From positions 1-64,000 of the forward strand of contig CAMKKZ010000017.1 in assembly GCA_946413525.1 (NCBI GenBank): a stretch of 64,000 nucleotides of DNA. Direction: 5' to 3'. This DNA comes from an uncultured Oribacterium sp. GTDB lineage: Bacteria > Bacillota > Clostridia > Lachnospirales > Lachnospiraceae. A program made the translations under genes and the position numbers. The notes beneath the pieces were generated by a model. The model saw only the letters and a program-made list of their open reading frames with translations. It was not told the origin of the DNA and made no database searches. Positions 41,566-51,900 of this stretch are shown here, one piece after another (within the stretch, counting starts at the first letter, position 1; every line of letters begins with the position of its first letter).

Positions 41566-42801
41566 TTATTGTAATAAAAACACATCAAATCCAGTCACTT
41601 CCAGGATCTCCCTGACTTCCCGGCTTACATTGACCATATGAAAGCCCTTATCCTGTTCAAGTTCTTTATGCATGATCATCAGGACACGGAGGCCTGCGGA
41701 AGAGATATATTGCAGCTTTTCCGCGTTTATTGTTATTGAAGTGAATTTCTTATCGCCGGCGGCAGCCTCATATTTTTCCAGAAGCTCCGGCGCGGTAATT
41801 GTATCCAGTCTTCCGCTTAATTCAATGGAAAGCTCCTTATCCTTAACCGATATAGAGGCATTGAATTCCACATTCTCTTCATCCATCGCATCCTTTGTTT
41901 TTGTGTGTTCTCCCTTCTTCAGGGTGAGCCTCCACATGTCAAGTCCACGGTAAGCCTCCCTTAAGCCCTGGAGCGCGTTGCTGTCGCCGGATAATGAGAC
42001 CAGCTCGGGAAGCAGGTCGGCAAAGGATATTTTCTCAAGAGAAAAGCCATGCTCATTAAGGAAGGCCTCTGCTTTCTTTTCCCCGCCGTCAAACAGACTG
42101 TTATGTCCCAGCGTTGCATCAGACATTTTGTTTGCGGCATTTTCCGTAAAAGAGCTGACGGCCGCAGGGTCATCCTTAAATAACACGCCAAAGGTCGCCA
42201 TGTAAATCGCGGTATTTGTCATATCTCCCGTGATCCAGCTCCCGCCAAACCTGCTCAGGATCCTGTTCATGTTATTTAATACGGAAACTATCTCCGGTTC
42301 CGTGAAATACCCAAGGAGCCCGTCCGTTACAATGCAGACTTCCCCGCTGATATTCTCCAGCGCTTTGCTCAGGGACTCATAGTTTGTAGCATCCACCCCG
42401 TAATACATTACCGAGCTTCCATATTTATCCGGAATAAGCCCTTTTACAATGCCGCCGATTTCATCAGCGACAAGCGGAAGGTCGAGGCCGATATAATTGA
42501 ACCCTTTTTTTGCGGCAAACAGTGCCCTTGGAGTATACCCGGAGGGGAGATCTATGATATTGGGCTTGTTTTCCCTTAAGATAAGCTGGTTGCTGATTTC
42601 ATATCTGGCCTCAAGGCTGGTGGAAAAACCCTTTAGCATAAGGGGATGTGCTTTTATCGCGCCGGATTTTATCTCACTCAGGTCCATTTTGGACACAATG
42701 GCGACAGCGTCCTTATTACCTGCATGCGCAAGCGAGGACGCGGTTCCTTTTCCCGTGGTGAAGATGGGATTGACTCTGGCCTGAAGCTCTTTGTTTGACA
42801 T
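41566..42801 (-). CDS. Methyltransferase-like domain fused to a STAS domain
   Basis: 411 residues. Residues about 1-290 resemble the leucine carboxyl methyltransferase/PPM-like SAM fold: NIIDLPSGYTPRALFAA is a motif I-like segment, YIGLDLPLVADEI the acidic strand-2 residue, VCIVTDGLLGYFTEPEI the strand-4 region. After a linker, residues about 315-411 form a STAS domain: IELSGRLDTITAPELLEKY and LQYISSAGLRVLMIMHKE, with Ser at the phosphorylation site used by SpoIIAA-type anti-sigma antagonists. A joint methyltransferase and partner-switching role is inference. ATG at 42801 follows GAAAGGAGC. A longer frame to 42900 is only translated family B repeat and is rejected. Confidence 0.75.
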   Translation of the reverse strand: MSNKELQARVNPIFTTGKGTASSLAHAGNKDAVAIVSKMDLSEIKSGAIKAHPLMLKGFSTSLEARYEISNQLILRENKPNIIDLPSGYTPRALFAAKKGFNYIGLDLPLVADEIGGIVKGLIPDKYGSSVMYYGVDATNYESLSKALENISGEVCIVTDGLLGYFTEPEIVSVLNNMNRILSRFGGSWITGDMTNTAIYMATFGVLFKDDPAAVSSFTENAANKMSDATLGHNSLFDGGEKKAEAFLNEHGFSLEKISFADLLPELVSLSGDSNALQGLREAYRGLDMWRLTLKKGEHTKTKDAMDEENVEFNASISVKDKELSIELSGRLDTITAPELLEKYEAAAGDKKFTSITINAEKLQYISSAGLRVLMIMHKELEQDKGFHMVNVSREVREILEVTGFDVFLLQ

Positions 42802-42810
42802 AAATGCTCC

Positions 42811-42988
42811 TTTCATGCATTGACTTAATGCCGCGGACATTGACGTCCCATTTGTGACGTGCCAGCGGCACAAATTAGTATGAAAGGGCAAGCCTTTCAT
42901 ACTTCATTTGTGCCGCTGAAGCGACACAAATGGGACTCAACGCCTGCGGCATTAAGTCAAAGTATGAAAGGCCTGCCCTTTCATACCT
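42811..42988. repeat. Family B repeats, two inverted copies
   Basis: The first unit (TGACTTAATGCCGCGGAC to CAAGCCTTTCATACTT) is in plus orientation. The second (CATTTGTGCCGCTGAAGCG to AGTATGAAAGGCCTGCC) is in minus orientation, so both face each other with TATGAAAGG/CCTTTCATA hairpins. They lie upstream of the STAS-fusion gene. From 42989 to 43240 nothing else is recognised. Confidence 0.85.
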
Positions 42989-43245
42989 GAACAATCAATA
43001 CTGTATTTTCTGATTATAACAAAAAATGGAAGTAAAGCAAATGAATAAAGGAGATGTCTGGGTTTCGTGCCGAGTGGATATTATTTGGGAAAGGGCCAAG
43101 GAGAATTGATTCCGATGCCTGAAAAAGAAGATAACGCCTGAACGGATAGTCCTGCGCAGGGAGCTGATATCCGCCCCTGTTGTGTTCGTTATATTGACTA
43201 TTTACGTCCTTTTTGCATATACTAAAGAAAAAGACGCAAAGCCCC

Positions 43246-43560
43246 TCATTTCCTCATCTCAAGCAATGCGCGAAGGCGCATGACCTCTGCCTCAGCGGCG
43301 TCAGCTCGTTCTTTTTCTGTATCAGCTCGTTCTTTTTCCGCGTCAGCTCGTTCTTTCTCCTCGCTTATAGCCTCTCTGCGTTCTCGTGCTATGTATTCTC
43401 TCCAATCCATAAACTGCCTCCCCACCTCGGGATCCCGTTTTATTTCCTCGATATAGATTTGAATCTGGGAGAGCTTCGAAGTGCAGGCATTTTCCGGCCT
43501 AGTGTCGCTTAAGTATTTGAGCAATACCCGCAAATCTTCGGGAGGATTCCCCTTACTACC
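43246..43560 (-). pseudogene. Truncated Rpn-family nuclease gene
   Basis: The 95-residue frame starts RVLLKYLSDTRPENA and ends with (ERADAEKERADTEKERADA) coiled coil and EVMRLRALLEMRK. It is nearly the same as the C-terminal third of the disrupted gene at 57112-58177. Upstream, the sequence jumps at about 43560 from codons equivalent to NPPEDLRVLL straight into the 5' flank of that gene (TTCCTCCCTTCATGTG). An internal deletion therefore removed the start codon and nuclease domain. The coiled-coil repeat is shorter than in the other copy. Confidence 0.75.
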
Positions 43561-44041
43561 GTTCCTCCCTTCATGTGCTCTGGGAGGGTTCCGAAATCAG
43601 CGCGTTTTTCGCTGTCGGCCTCCCGGCATGTGTTATTCAGTTTTCTAAAATGGGAATAATGGCTCGACAGAGCTGAAAATGTCCCGAAACGGGACTTACT
43701 GACTGCGGAATTGCGTCAGAATTGATTTTGTTAGTTTAATCTATTTCAGGATGACTGTCAAGTCTGATGTCACAGGGATAGCCATTACTGGGAGGATTTT
43801 GGCGACTTCCGCCGGTGGTCAAGTCCGATGGCACAGGGATAGCCAATGTTTGCGATCAGAAATGCACTCCGTGTCCCGTCTTGTCCTTTCGGGCTTTGAA
43901 GCCTTGAGGGCGCGGAAGCTCAGAAATGCCTTGACTTCAAGGCGCGCTTGTGAATATCATTATACCATATAGTATTTGTTCGGAATGTTCGGAACAGGGT
44001 GTTGATCGTGATTGCTTGATGTGGAAGGAGTCATTCGATAT
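43561..44041. other. Gap: retained 5' flank of the Rpn gene, plus short duplicate
   Basis: 43561-43770 matches 58185-58395 closely (GGCTCGACAGAGCTGAAAAT, GTCCCGAAACGGGACTTACT), showing that the two Rpn loci share flank as well as gene. The segment TCAAGTC(T/C)GATG(T/G)CACAGG plus GATAGCCA occurs twice (about 43759 and 43820). A small palindrome GCCTTGA/TCAAGGC lies near 43930. No gene. Confidence 0.6.
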
Positions 44042-46813
44042 ATGGACGATGTTCAACAGAGGAAGGCGGCGAAGGAATTCGCGGCATACTGGAAGGGCAG
44101 GGGCTACGAGAAGGGCGAGAGTCAGAAGTTCTGGATGTCGCTCCTTTCTGATGTTTATGATGTAGCGAATGTGGCCCAGTTCATAGAGTTTGAAGACCAG
44201 GTGCATCTTGACCATACGTCCTTTATTGACGGCTACATTCCTTCCACGAAGGTGCTGATAGAGCAGAAGGGCTTTGGGAAGGATCTGGATAAGCCGATCA
44301 GGCAGAGCGATGGCTCGCTGCTGACCCCTTTCCAGCAGGCCAAGAGGTATATTACGGAGCTTCCCTTGTCCAGGCATCCCCGCTGGGTGGTCACCTGCAA
44401 CTTTTCCGAGTTCCACATCTACGATATGGAACGGCCCGGCGGCGAGCCGGAGAGGATAATGCTTTCCGAGCTGGAGAAGGAGTATTACCGTCTTTCCTTC
44501 CTGACGGAAACGGAGAGCGTCCATATCCAGCGGGAGATGGAGATCTCCATCAAGGCCGGCGAGGTCGTCGGGCTTTTGTATGACGCGTTTCTCAAGCAGT
44601 ATAAGAACCCGGAGAATCCGGAGACGCTGAAAAGCCTGAACAAGCTTTGCGTTCGGCTGGTATTCTGCCTGTATGCCGAGGACGCGGGCATTTTCGGCAA
44701 ACACCTGATGTTCCACGACTACATGAAGCAGTTTTCGACAAGGGATATGCGGAAGGGGCTTGCGGCCCTTTTTCGTGTGCTTGATCAGAGGCCGGAGGAC
44801 CGTGACCCATACCTTGCCGATGATGACCCGCTGCTCTCAGCGTTTCCGTATGTCAATGGCGGGCTCTTCGCGGATGAACAGATCGAGATTCCGCCGTTCA
44901 CGGATGAGATCCGGGACCTGCTTCTTAATAAGGCGTCCGCGGATTTCGACTGGTCTGAGATCAGTCCGACCATATTCGGGGCCGTTTTTGAAAGCACCCT
45001 GAATCCGGAAACGAGGCGTTCCGGAGGCATGCATTATACCGATATATCAAATATTCACAAGGTCATCGATCCGCTGTTCCTCGATGATCTGAGGGCAGAG
45101 CTGGAGCAGATTTCAGGAATGTCGGTTGTGAAGACAAAGGAGCGGAAGCTTCGTGAATTCCAGGGCAGGCTTGCGTCTTTGATTTTCCTGGATCCGGCAG
45201 CAGGGAGCGGTAATTTTTTAACAGAATCCTACCTCTGTCTTCGCAGGCTGGAAAATGACGTGCTGCGGATTCTGACCGGCGGGCAAATGATGATGGGAGA
45301 TGAGAACATCAGTCCCATTCGGGTCAGCATCAGGCAGTTTTATGGAATCGAGATCAATGACTTCGCCGTTACGGTGGCCAGGACGGCGCTGTGGATCGCG
45401 GAGAGCCAGACGATGAAGGAGACTGAGGATATCGTGCTTACGCATCTGGACTTTCTGCCTTTAAAGGCCAGTGCCAATATCGTAGAGGGAAATGCATTGC
45501 GGATGGATTGGAAGGATGTGGTTTCAAAAGAGAAGCTTTGCTATATAATTGGCAATCCACCCTTTTCCGGCGCGAGGCTTATGGGCAAGGAGCAGAAGGC
45601 CGATGTAATTGCCACGTTCCCGGGCTGGAAAAATGCGGGCAATCTGGATTATGTATGCTGCTGGTACAAAAAAGCCGCCGAGCTGATGGCCGGCACTTCC
45701 ATCCGCGCCGCGCTGGTATCCACCAATTCCGTCAGCCAGGGGGAAGCCGTGGCGAATTTGTGGAAGCCGCTTTTTGAATCCGGCGTACACATTGACTTTG
45801 CCCATCGCACCTTCCGCTGGGACAGCGAGGCCAGCATCAAGGCCCATGTGCATTGCGTGATCGTCGGTTTCAGCACCGCCCCGAACAGTAAGCCGAAAAC
45901 CCTGTACTCGTCCGAGCGCCCACAGATCGTCAGGAACATCAACGGGTATCTTTTGGACGCGGAGAATGTCTTTGTGGAAAGCAGGCAAAGGCCCATCTGC
46001 AACGTTCCGGAGATCGGAATTGGCAACAAGCCCATTGACGGCGGCTTTTATCTCTTTGAGAAGGATGAGATGGAGGATTTCATCCGGAAGGAGCCTGCGG
46101 CCGCGCCTTATTTCCACCCCTGGTACGGTTCAAGGGAGTTTATCAATCGCTGCCCCCGCTACTGCCTTTGGCTGGGCGGCCTGAGCCCGGCGGAGCTTCG
46201 GAAAATGCCGGAGTGCATGAAGCGGGTCCAGGCAGTGAGGGATTACCGGCTGGCCAGCCCCAGCGCCGGAACGGTGAAGCTGGCGGACAGGCCCACAAGA
46301 TTCCATGTGGAGAATATGCCGAAGGGCACGTACATTATACTTCCGAAGGTATCATCGGAAAACCGAAGATATATTCCTATGGGTTTCCTGTCCCCGGATA
46401 ATCTGAGCAGTGATCTGGTATTCATTATCCCCGATGCCACGCTCTATCATTTCGGCGTCCTGACTTCGAATGTCCATATGGCCTGGATGCGGGCCGTCTG
46501 CGGCAGGCTTGAAATGCGTTATCGCTATTCAAAGGATGTCGTCTACAACAACTTCCCCTGGCCTGTCCCTGCGGAGGAGCAGAGGGCAAGGATCGGGCAG
46601 ACTGCAAAGGCCATTCTGGATGCCCGCGCCCTGTATCCGGACAGCAGCCTTGCCGACCTCTATGACGAGCTGAGCATGCCCCCGGAGCTGCGCACCGCCC
46701 ATCAGAACAACGACCGCGCCGTCATGGCCGCTTATGGGTTCCCAATCAAGGGCTTCACGGAATCCGATTGCGTGGCGGAGCTTATGAAGCTGTATAAGAA
46801 GATGACTACATAA
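44042..46813 (+). CDS. MmeI-like fused restriction endonuclease-methyltransferase
   Basis: 923 residues from ATG 44042 (GGAAGGAG 12 bases before; an upstream TTG at 44012 is possible). The N-terminus has D63 and E74-Q-K76 in FIDGYIPSTKVLIEQKG, the D-x10-E-x-K nuclease site placed as in MmeI-type IIG/IIL enzymes. A helical connector follows. The methyltransferase has motif I LDPAAGSGNF near residue 383 and motif IV GNPPF near 503 (N6-adenine type). The last 300 residues, with FHVENMPKGTYIILPKVSSE in parts and YRYSKDVVYNNFPWP, fit the target-recognition region. One polypeptide should both modify and cut foreign DNA. It stands alone between remnant genes, as is common for mobile defence genes. 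Confidence 0.88.
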   Translation: MDDVQQRKAAKEFAAYWKGRGYEKGESQKFWMSLLSDVYDVANVAQFIEFEDQVHLDHTSFIDGYIPSTKVLIEQKGFGKDLDKPIRQSDGSLLTPFQQAKRYITELPLSRHPRWVVTCNFSEFHIYDMERPGGEPERIMLSELEKEYYRLSFLTETESVHIQREMEISIKAGEVVGLLYDAFLKQYKNPENPETLKSLNKLCVRLVFCLYAEDAGIFGKHLMFHDYMKQFSTRDMRKGLAALFRVLDQRPEDRDPYLADDDPLLSAFPYVNGGLFADEQIEIPPFTDEIRDLLLNKASADFDWSEISPTIFGAVFESTLNPETRRSGGMHYTDISNIHKVIDPLFLDDLRAELEQISGMSVVKTKERKLREFQGRLASLIFLDPAAGSGNFLTESYLCLRRLENDVLRILTGGQMMMGDENISPIRVSIRQFYGIEINDFAVTVARTALWIAESQTMKETEDIVLTHLDFLPLKASANIVEGNALRMDWKDVVSKEKLCYIIGNPPFSGARLMGKEQKADVIATFPGWKNAGNLDYVCCWYKKAAELMAGTSIRAALVSTNSVSQGEAVANLWKPLFESGVHIDFAHRTFRWDSEASIKAHVHCVIVGFSTAPNSKPKTLYSSERPQIVRNINGYLLDAENVFVESRQRPICNVPEIGIGNKPIDGGFYLFEKDEMEDFIRKEPAAAPYFHPWYGSREFINRCPRYCLWLGGLSPAELRKMPECMKRVQAVRDYRLASPSAGTVKLADRPTRFHVENMPKGTYIILPKVSSENRRYIPMGFLSPDNLSSDLVFIIPDATLYHFGVLTSNVHMAWMRAVCGRLEMRYRYSKDVVYNNFPWPVPAEEQRARIGQTAKAILDARALYPDSSLADLYDELSMPPELRTAHQNNDRAVMAAYGFPIKGFTESDCVAELMKLYKKMTT

Positions 46814-46838
46814 ATGATTTTCCATAACTATTCAGTTA

Positions 46839-46863
46839 GCTCCTCGCGCTTGCTGCGAGGAGC
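46839..46863 (+). terminator. Hairpin downstream of the MmeI-like gene
   Basis: GCTCCTCGC and GCGAGGAGC make a perfect 9-bp stem with a GCTTGCT loop, 26 bases after the stop. No T-run, so termination is uncertain. The preceding AACTATTCAG resembles the end of family C. Confidence 0.45.
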
Positions 46864-47070
46864 GTATGAAAGATTAGGCCGATCTGAGTCCTGACATACT
46901 GAACCACCTTCAGGTCAGGAACTTTATACCGTATGGTTCGGCACTTTCGACCGGCGAATTATTGATGAAAAGGACATTTTGAATATTATTGCATGCATAA
47001 TCATGGTTGGGATTAGCTGAGACAATATAAATTATCGGGGGAATATAAGGTATAAAAGGATTAGAGGAAA

Positions 47071-47391
47071 ATGATAGAGATTGAAAAACTTCAGGAATTC
47101 TATAAAACTGATTCTGTTTTCATTACTGAACACGCCGCGGAACGTTATCGTCAACGAGGCATAAAATTAAAGGATGTTAGAAGAGCAGTAGAAAACGGTG
47201 AGATAATAGAGCAGTATCCTGAGGATTATCCTTTCCCGAGTTGCTTGATATGTGGGAGGGATGAAAATGGCAAAGTGATTCATGTGTGTATGAGCGACGA
47301 GGGGACGGTAAGCAGAATCATAACTGCATATTATCCTGATATCACGAAGTGGGACGGTGATTTTAAGATACGAAAGGAGACTGAAGGATGA
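47071..47391 (+). CDS. DUF4258 protein, possible toxin
   Basis: 106 residues. DUF4258 features are VFITEHAAERYRQRGIKLKDV (His, Arg and Gln-Arg-Gly) near residue 20, IIEQYPEDYPFPSCLI, and the C-terminal strand IITAYYPD. These small proteins are related to RelE/MqsR-like ribonuclease folds and usually pair with a YgiT-type zinc antitoxin, as here: the stop overlaps the next start by 4 bases. Toxin activity is inferred from pairing and fold relation, not shown. The ATG follows TTAGAGGAAA. Confidence 0.85.
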   Translation: MIEIEKLQEFYKTDSVFITEHAAERYRQRGIKLKDVRRAVENGEIIEQYPEDYPFPSCLICGRDENGKVIHVCMSDEGTVSRIITAYYPDITKWDGDFKIRKETEG

Positions 47392-47618
47392 AATGCTTAA
47401 TTTGTAAGGCAGATGGGATGATTGAAACAACCAGTACATATTTTGCGCAACTTGGTAATTGTTATGTGATTATTGAAAATGTACCTTGCCGTAAATGCGT
47501 ACAGTGCGGAGAGGCAGTTTACCCAGCGTCTGTTATGGAGAGAATAGATGAAATTCTCGAAAAGGTCAGAAATATCGCAAGCAAAATTTTTATTATGGAT
47601 TATGCAAAAGCGGCTTGA
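47388..47618 (+). CDS. YgiT-type zinc-finger protein, possible antitoxin
   Basis: 76 residues with two CxxC zinc pairs (KCLICKAD and CRKCVQCGE), the latter followed by EAVYPASVMERIDEILE. This is the MqsA/YgiT N-terminal zinc domain; the helix-turn-helix part of full MqsA is absent, which is normal in DUF4258 partners. It probably binds and neutralises the upstream protein and may help to repress the operon. Overlapping start and stop indicate coupled translation. Confidence 0.87.
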   Translation: MKCLICKADGMIETTSTYFAQLGNCYVIIENVPCRKCVQCGEAVYPASVMERIDEILEKVRNIASKIFIMDYAKAA

Positions 47619-47647
47619 AATAATAATGAAAGTGGCGGGAAAGGGAA

Positions 47648-47692
47648 ATTGGCTATGGACGTGCTGTCAATTCGGAAGCGTCCATAGCCAAT
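47648..47692 (+). terminator. Long hairpin after the DUF4258/YgiT pair
   Basis: ATTGGCTATGGACG (47648-47661) and CGTCCATAGCCAAT (47679-47692) form a perfect 14-bp stem with a 17-base loop, 30 bases after the stop codon. ATTTATATTC follows, so the U-rich tail is only moderate. Confidence 0.6.
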
Positions 47693-47700
47693 ATTTATAT

Positions 47701-48030
47701 TCAGAAATGTCCTCCGCATCCTGCCGTGACCGGATACTGAACGATTACAAACTGAATATTATATCCGCAGCAGATATGTCGGAAGCAGATTTTGACAGAT
47801 TCCGCACAGATCCTGGCGCTGTATTGAAAATTATCAAGCATCAGAATGATAAGGCTGATAAGATAATTGAAGGGACCAATCATAGAAAGATCGTCCCGGA
47901 TACCGCGGAGGTCCTTTTGGATATTTTCGGCATTGGCATGGAAGACCTGCTCATGCAGTTCTGGGGCGCGGGATGTCGGAAGTGCCTTGACTTCCAGCCA
48001 TGGAGCCTCAGGCTCCGGCTTCCCGTCCCT
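47701..48030 (+). pseudogene. Possible remnant of an Rpn-like C-terminus
   Basis: In the frame of 47548-48033 the segment DPGAVLKIIKHQNDKADKI, then KIVPDTAEVLLDIFG, resembles the late part of Rpn/transposase-like proteins (a LxxIKYSxDK-type helix, then a DxxAxxxLxxI helix). There is no start with a binding site and no catalytic domain. The opposite strand of the same interval carries another open frame, so this reading is uncertain. Confidence 0.3.
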
Positions 48031-48231
48031 TAATTTAGCAAAATCCGTTTTATCCCGTTCGTTTAACGCGTCACTTTCGAGAAGGAAGCCGTGGCGTCTG
48101 ATCTCACTGGCAATCTCAGATCTTAAAGCCTGGAAGGCTGACTTTTCATCCCCGGTTTTCGCGAACTTCAGGGTCAGGAAGATCAGGGGATATTTTCCAA
48201 TCATCGAGGTGTATTTTTCTCCTGCCTCCAT
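47998..48231 (-). pseudogene. Fragment of a AAA-ATPase (DUF1703-type) gene
   Basis: The frame starting at 48231 reads EKYTSMIGKYPLIFLTLKFA, then FQALRSEIASEIRRHGFLLE, then ERDKTDFAKL. This is the internal segment, after the P-loop, of the large AAA_9/DUF1703 ATP-binding proteins common in Clostridia (YPVIFLxLK then a helix ending EYxRHxFLL). Walker motifs and the C-terminal nuclease domain are missing, so only about 75 of some 550 residues remain. The codons after about 47990 no longer fit. Confidence 0.55.
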
Positions 48232-48584
48232 AATCTTTAGTCCCGAAAAAGTCCGGGATCAGACCCCTCCTCAAAAAAACAGCGGAGCACGTCAAGAGCA
48301 AGCGTTTTCCGCAGGGATAGATTCGTGATATTCACGCAAACATAATAACAAAGTGGAAACAGAATTCAAGTCACGGAAAAGAAGGTAGTATACTCATGAC
48401 CGTACTTGGCGAATCCCGTAGGGATTTTGACGCGCTTTTCCTTAGAGCGCGTCAAAACCTATAACTATTGCATCAGCTACAATACAAATTCTGCTGAATA
48501 CTCTTGAAAAAAAAGTCAGGGCTTGGTACAATCCACTATAAGCAGAATATACCAAGTAGAAATGGAGCATAATGTAGTATTTAT
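48232..48584. other. Gap with one strong palindrome
   Basis: TTTTGACGCGCT (48425-48436) and AGCGCGTCAAAA (48446-48457) form a perfect 12-bp stem with a 9-base loop. A short inverted repeat AATCCCGTAGGGATT lies just before it. No gene is supported in 48232-48929. Confidence 0.6.
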
Positions 48585-48690
48585 GGCATCTGAGATTCGG
48601 AGAGCATTCTGGCAGGATGTTCGGAGGGACAAAGCCGGGCCATTTTCGGGCTGACGCATTTGAGGCTTAAAAGAAAAAGAGCCTGATCTG
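48585..48690 (+). promoter_or_regulatory. Leader shared with the 58926 gene, copy 1
   Basis: GATTCGGAGAGCATTC, GGCAGGATGTTCGGAGGGAC and AAAGCCGGGCCATTTTCGGG align with 58762-58822 base for base at most positions, and similarity resumes at GAGCCTGATCTGAC. One hairpin (GCATTC/GGATGT) shows compensating changes versus the other copy. It lies 240 bp upstream of a giant surface protein gene. It might be a cis-regulatory RNA; GGGAC-AAAGCC recalls, but does not match, the c-di-GMP-I riboswitch core. Confidence 0.5.
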
Positions 48691-48929
48691 ACGTTACAGA
48701 CTGTGAAAGGGGGTGATGATATGGCATGGGACATTACAGGGCATGTTATAGGACACGAATGATATGGATGTATGGGACATGAATGTAATGAAATGAAATC
48801 CGGCAGATTGTTTTGATTTTCATATTACACAATAGGAATTTGTGTTCAGAGCTGCCTTTTTGTGTCAGTTATGTGTTTTGATCAGACATGATTTGATTTC
48901 AGGGTGAAAAGTCGGGAGGAATAACTGCA

Positions 48930-51900
48930 ATGAAAAAAAGGGAAAGGAATTCCAGGATGAGGAGGGCCGCCGGACTGCTGGCCCTGTGGCTTTGCGTGGT
49001 TATGGGAATGTCCATGACTCTGCTTTCTTATGCTGAGGCGGCACAGGGAGGTTCCGACATAGAGGGAGCGGAGAGTCAGACTGGATTGTCAGAGGAGGTA
49101 TTCTTAACAGGGGAAGAGGGAAATTCCGCTGATGAGGCCAATGCTGCGGGTCTTGACGAAGAAGCCGATGAAATGGCTGCAATAAATGAAGAAGATGAGT
49201 CAGAAGACCCGACCGACACGGAATTAGATGGCTCTGCCGAGGATACCGGAGAGGCTGAATTAGATGGCTCTGCCGAGGATGGCGGAGAGGCGGAAATAGA
49301 TGGTTCTGCTGAGGGTGCCGGAGAGGCGGAAGGCGTAGCGGAAGATGTCTTTGACATGGCAGAAGAAGACCCTGACGGCAATCAGGATGAAGAGGCAATG
49401 ACCGATTCTTCCGAGGCGGCGGGATCCGATGATGTTGAGGTCAAATCTGATGAGGGCGAATCAGGGGAAGCCGCGGAGGGCGACAATGACCCGGCAGAAG
49501 TGGGCGATGCCGAAGAGGCGGAAAATCACAACCCGATGGAAACGGGGAATGATGTCGTTGGATCTGACGAGCTTATAATGTCGGATGATACCGAAAATGG
49601 CAATGGGTCCGGCGAATTTGAGACAGGGGATCATGCCGACGGGGCCAGTGAAGTTGAGACAGAGGATCATGCCGGCGGCGCGGACGGGATAGACGAGGCA
49701 GCCGGGAAGGATGCCTGGGAAGAAAGCGAAAAGGAAAGTGAAGACGGATACGGGGCAGGGGAAAATGCCGGAGCGTCTGAAGAGGGGGTTTTCCCTGAAA
49801 CAGAGGATACGGAGGATGCCTTTGATTCGGCAGAGGATGGGGATGGAAATGGGGAAGATCCGGGTCTCCTGGAGGATTCCGAAGCTGAAGAGGCAGATGA
49901 CATGTCCGGGGAAGAAGAAACGGACGAAGTAGACGCGGATTCGTCCGGAAATGACGAGGCCGGCCTGTTTTCCGAGGAAGCCGGCATATCCGATGCTGAG
50001 GTTCCCGCTGAAGAGGCTGCGGACGGGACAGACGCCTCCGTTGAAGAGGCTGCGGACGTGACGGACGCCTCCGCTGAAGAGGCTGGGGACGGGACGGACG
50101 CCTCCGCTGAAGAGGCTGCGGATGGGACGGAATTCTCCACTGAAGAGAATGCGGATGGGACGGATGCTTCCGCTGAAGAGGCTGCGGACGGGTCGGACGC
50201 TTCCGATGAAGAAACCGCGGCTGAAGGGTTCGATGAAAGCGGGGAATTGCTTTCCGAGGAGGCGGAAGTTCAGGATCCATCAGAAACAAGCGAGGCAGAA
50301 GAAGAGGTTTTGGAGGGAGAAGGCCAGAAATCGGCAGGAGGAGCTGAAAAGGGTACCGATGGGCAACAGACGGACCAGGACATGATCATCAGCTATAAAG
50401 AATACCTTAAAAACAAGGCCGAAAAGGACAGCGCCGGGCTGATGGAGGAAGAAGAGGAAGAGGCTGCCGAACTGATGGCGACACAAAGCAAGGTGGCTTA
50501 TATCCCCATGTATAATTTCTGGAGAGTCGCAAGATATATCACAGGGCATTGTCAATATAATTCAAGCAATTATAATCTGCATATTGACAATGGATATTAT
50601 TACATAGACCTTGACTGCTCTGTTCCGGAGGTGACCTCCTTCCAGAGAACAAAAGCTCTAAACAGTAATCTTGACACATATGACGTGAGTGGTATTGATA
50701 GTGAGTACGAAATATGGATAAATTTTTCAAATGGTGTGCTGCAATGGTATTCTGACGCGGATGTGATTAAGTTCACAGATGGTGACATGAGCTTACTGTT
50801 TAATGGATTCACGGGGCTTCAGCGGGTGGATTTCGATGGAATTGACGCCAGTGAAGTGACGAATATGCAAGGCATGTTTCAAGACTGCTCCAGCCTGCTC
50901 AGCTTTGACCTGACCGGCTTTGACACCAGAAAAGTGAAGAGCATGGAGGCCATGTTCTATGGCTGTTCTGATATCCGGGCCATTGATTTAAGCATGCTGG
51001 AAACCAGGGAGCTTGAAAATGTCAGCGGAATGTTTTACAACTGCAGCAGTTTGAACGCGGTAAAGCTCAGCGGGCAATTCACGACGGCAAGGGTTACAGA
51101 CATGTCCTTCATGTTCCGCGGCTGCAGCAGCCTGAAGAGCATGGATCTGAGCGCCTTTGACACACGCAACTGCACAACCATGCAGGCGATGTTTTACAAT
51201 TGCGAGGATCTGGCAAGCCTGACGCTGGGCGGCAAGTTCATCACCTCGAATGTGGAGCAGATGGTTTCAATGTTTGAAGGGTGCAAAAGTCTTGCGGCGC
51301 TGAATCTGGGGACCTTCAATACCGCCAAGGTTAAGGATATGACTTATATGTTCAAGAACTGTGAGGCACTTACAAGCCTTGACCTGAGCAGCTTCGATAC
51401 TTCCCGAGTTACGGACATGCCGGAAATGTTTTATCAATGCTACAAGCTCCAGACCCTGACCCTTGGAGATGGCTTCAATACAGAGCATTGCATCAAATTT
51501 GATGATATGTTTTCGTATTGCGGGAGTCTTCGGACGATCTATGCCGGGGATGGATTCGTGACAAGTGCCCAGGCAAATGAATACGAGTATATGTTCACAT
51601 CCTGTGACAGTCTTGTGGGCGGGAATGGCACCCGTTACGATGATCAAGAAACCAGGGGCAGCTATGCCCATATAGATGTTGCCGGAAATCCGGGTTATTT
51701 CACAAGATACTGGGCCGTGAGGGTGAGCAATGTGACGATTTCAAGCACCGCGTCCTCCGTTGCAAAGGGCGCCACGTTGCAGCTTACGGCTTCCGTCAGC
51801 CCCTCCAACGCCACGGAAAAGGGGATGAGCTGGACAAGCAGCAACGCGGCCGTCGCCACGGTGGCGTCCGGCCAGGTCACGGGTGTTTCTCTCGGGACGG

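Noticed and set aside
42802-42900. N-terminal extension of the methyltransferase-STAS protein
   Set aside because: The extra 33 residues are family B repeat sequence; ATG 42801 has GAAAGGAGC at the right distance.
48593-48660. c-di-GMP-I riboswitch
   Set aside because: GGGAC-AAAGCC is suggestive, but the tetraloop and receptor and the rest of the conserved core cannot be matched by eye; kept only as an unassigned shared leader.
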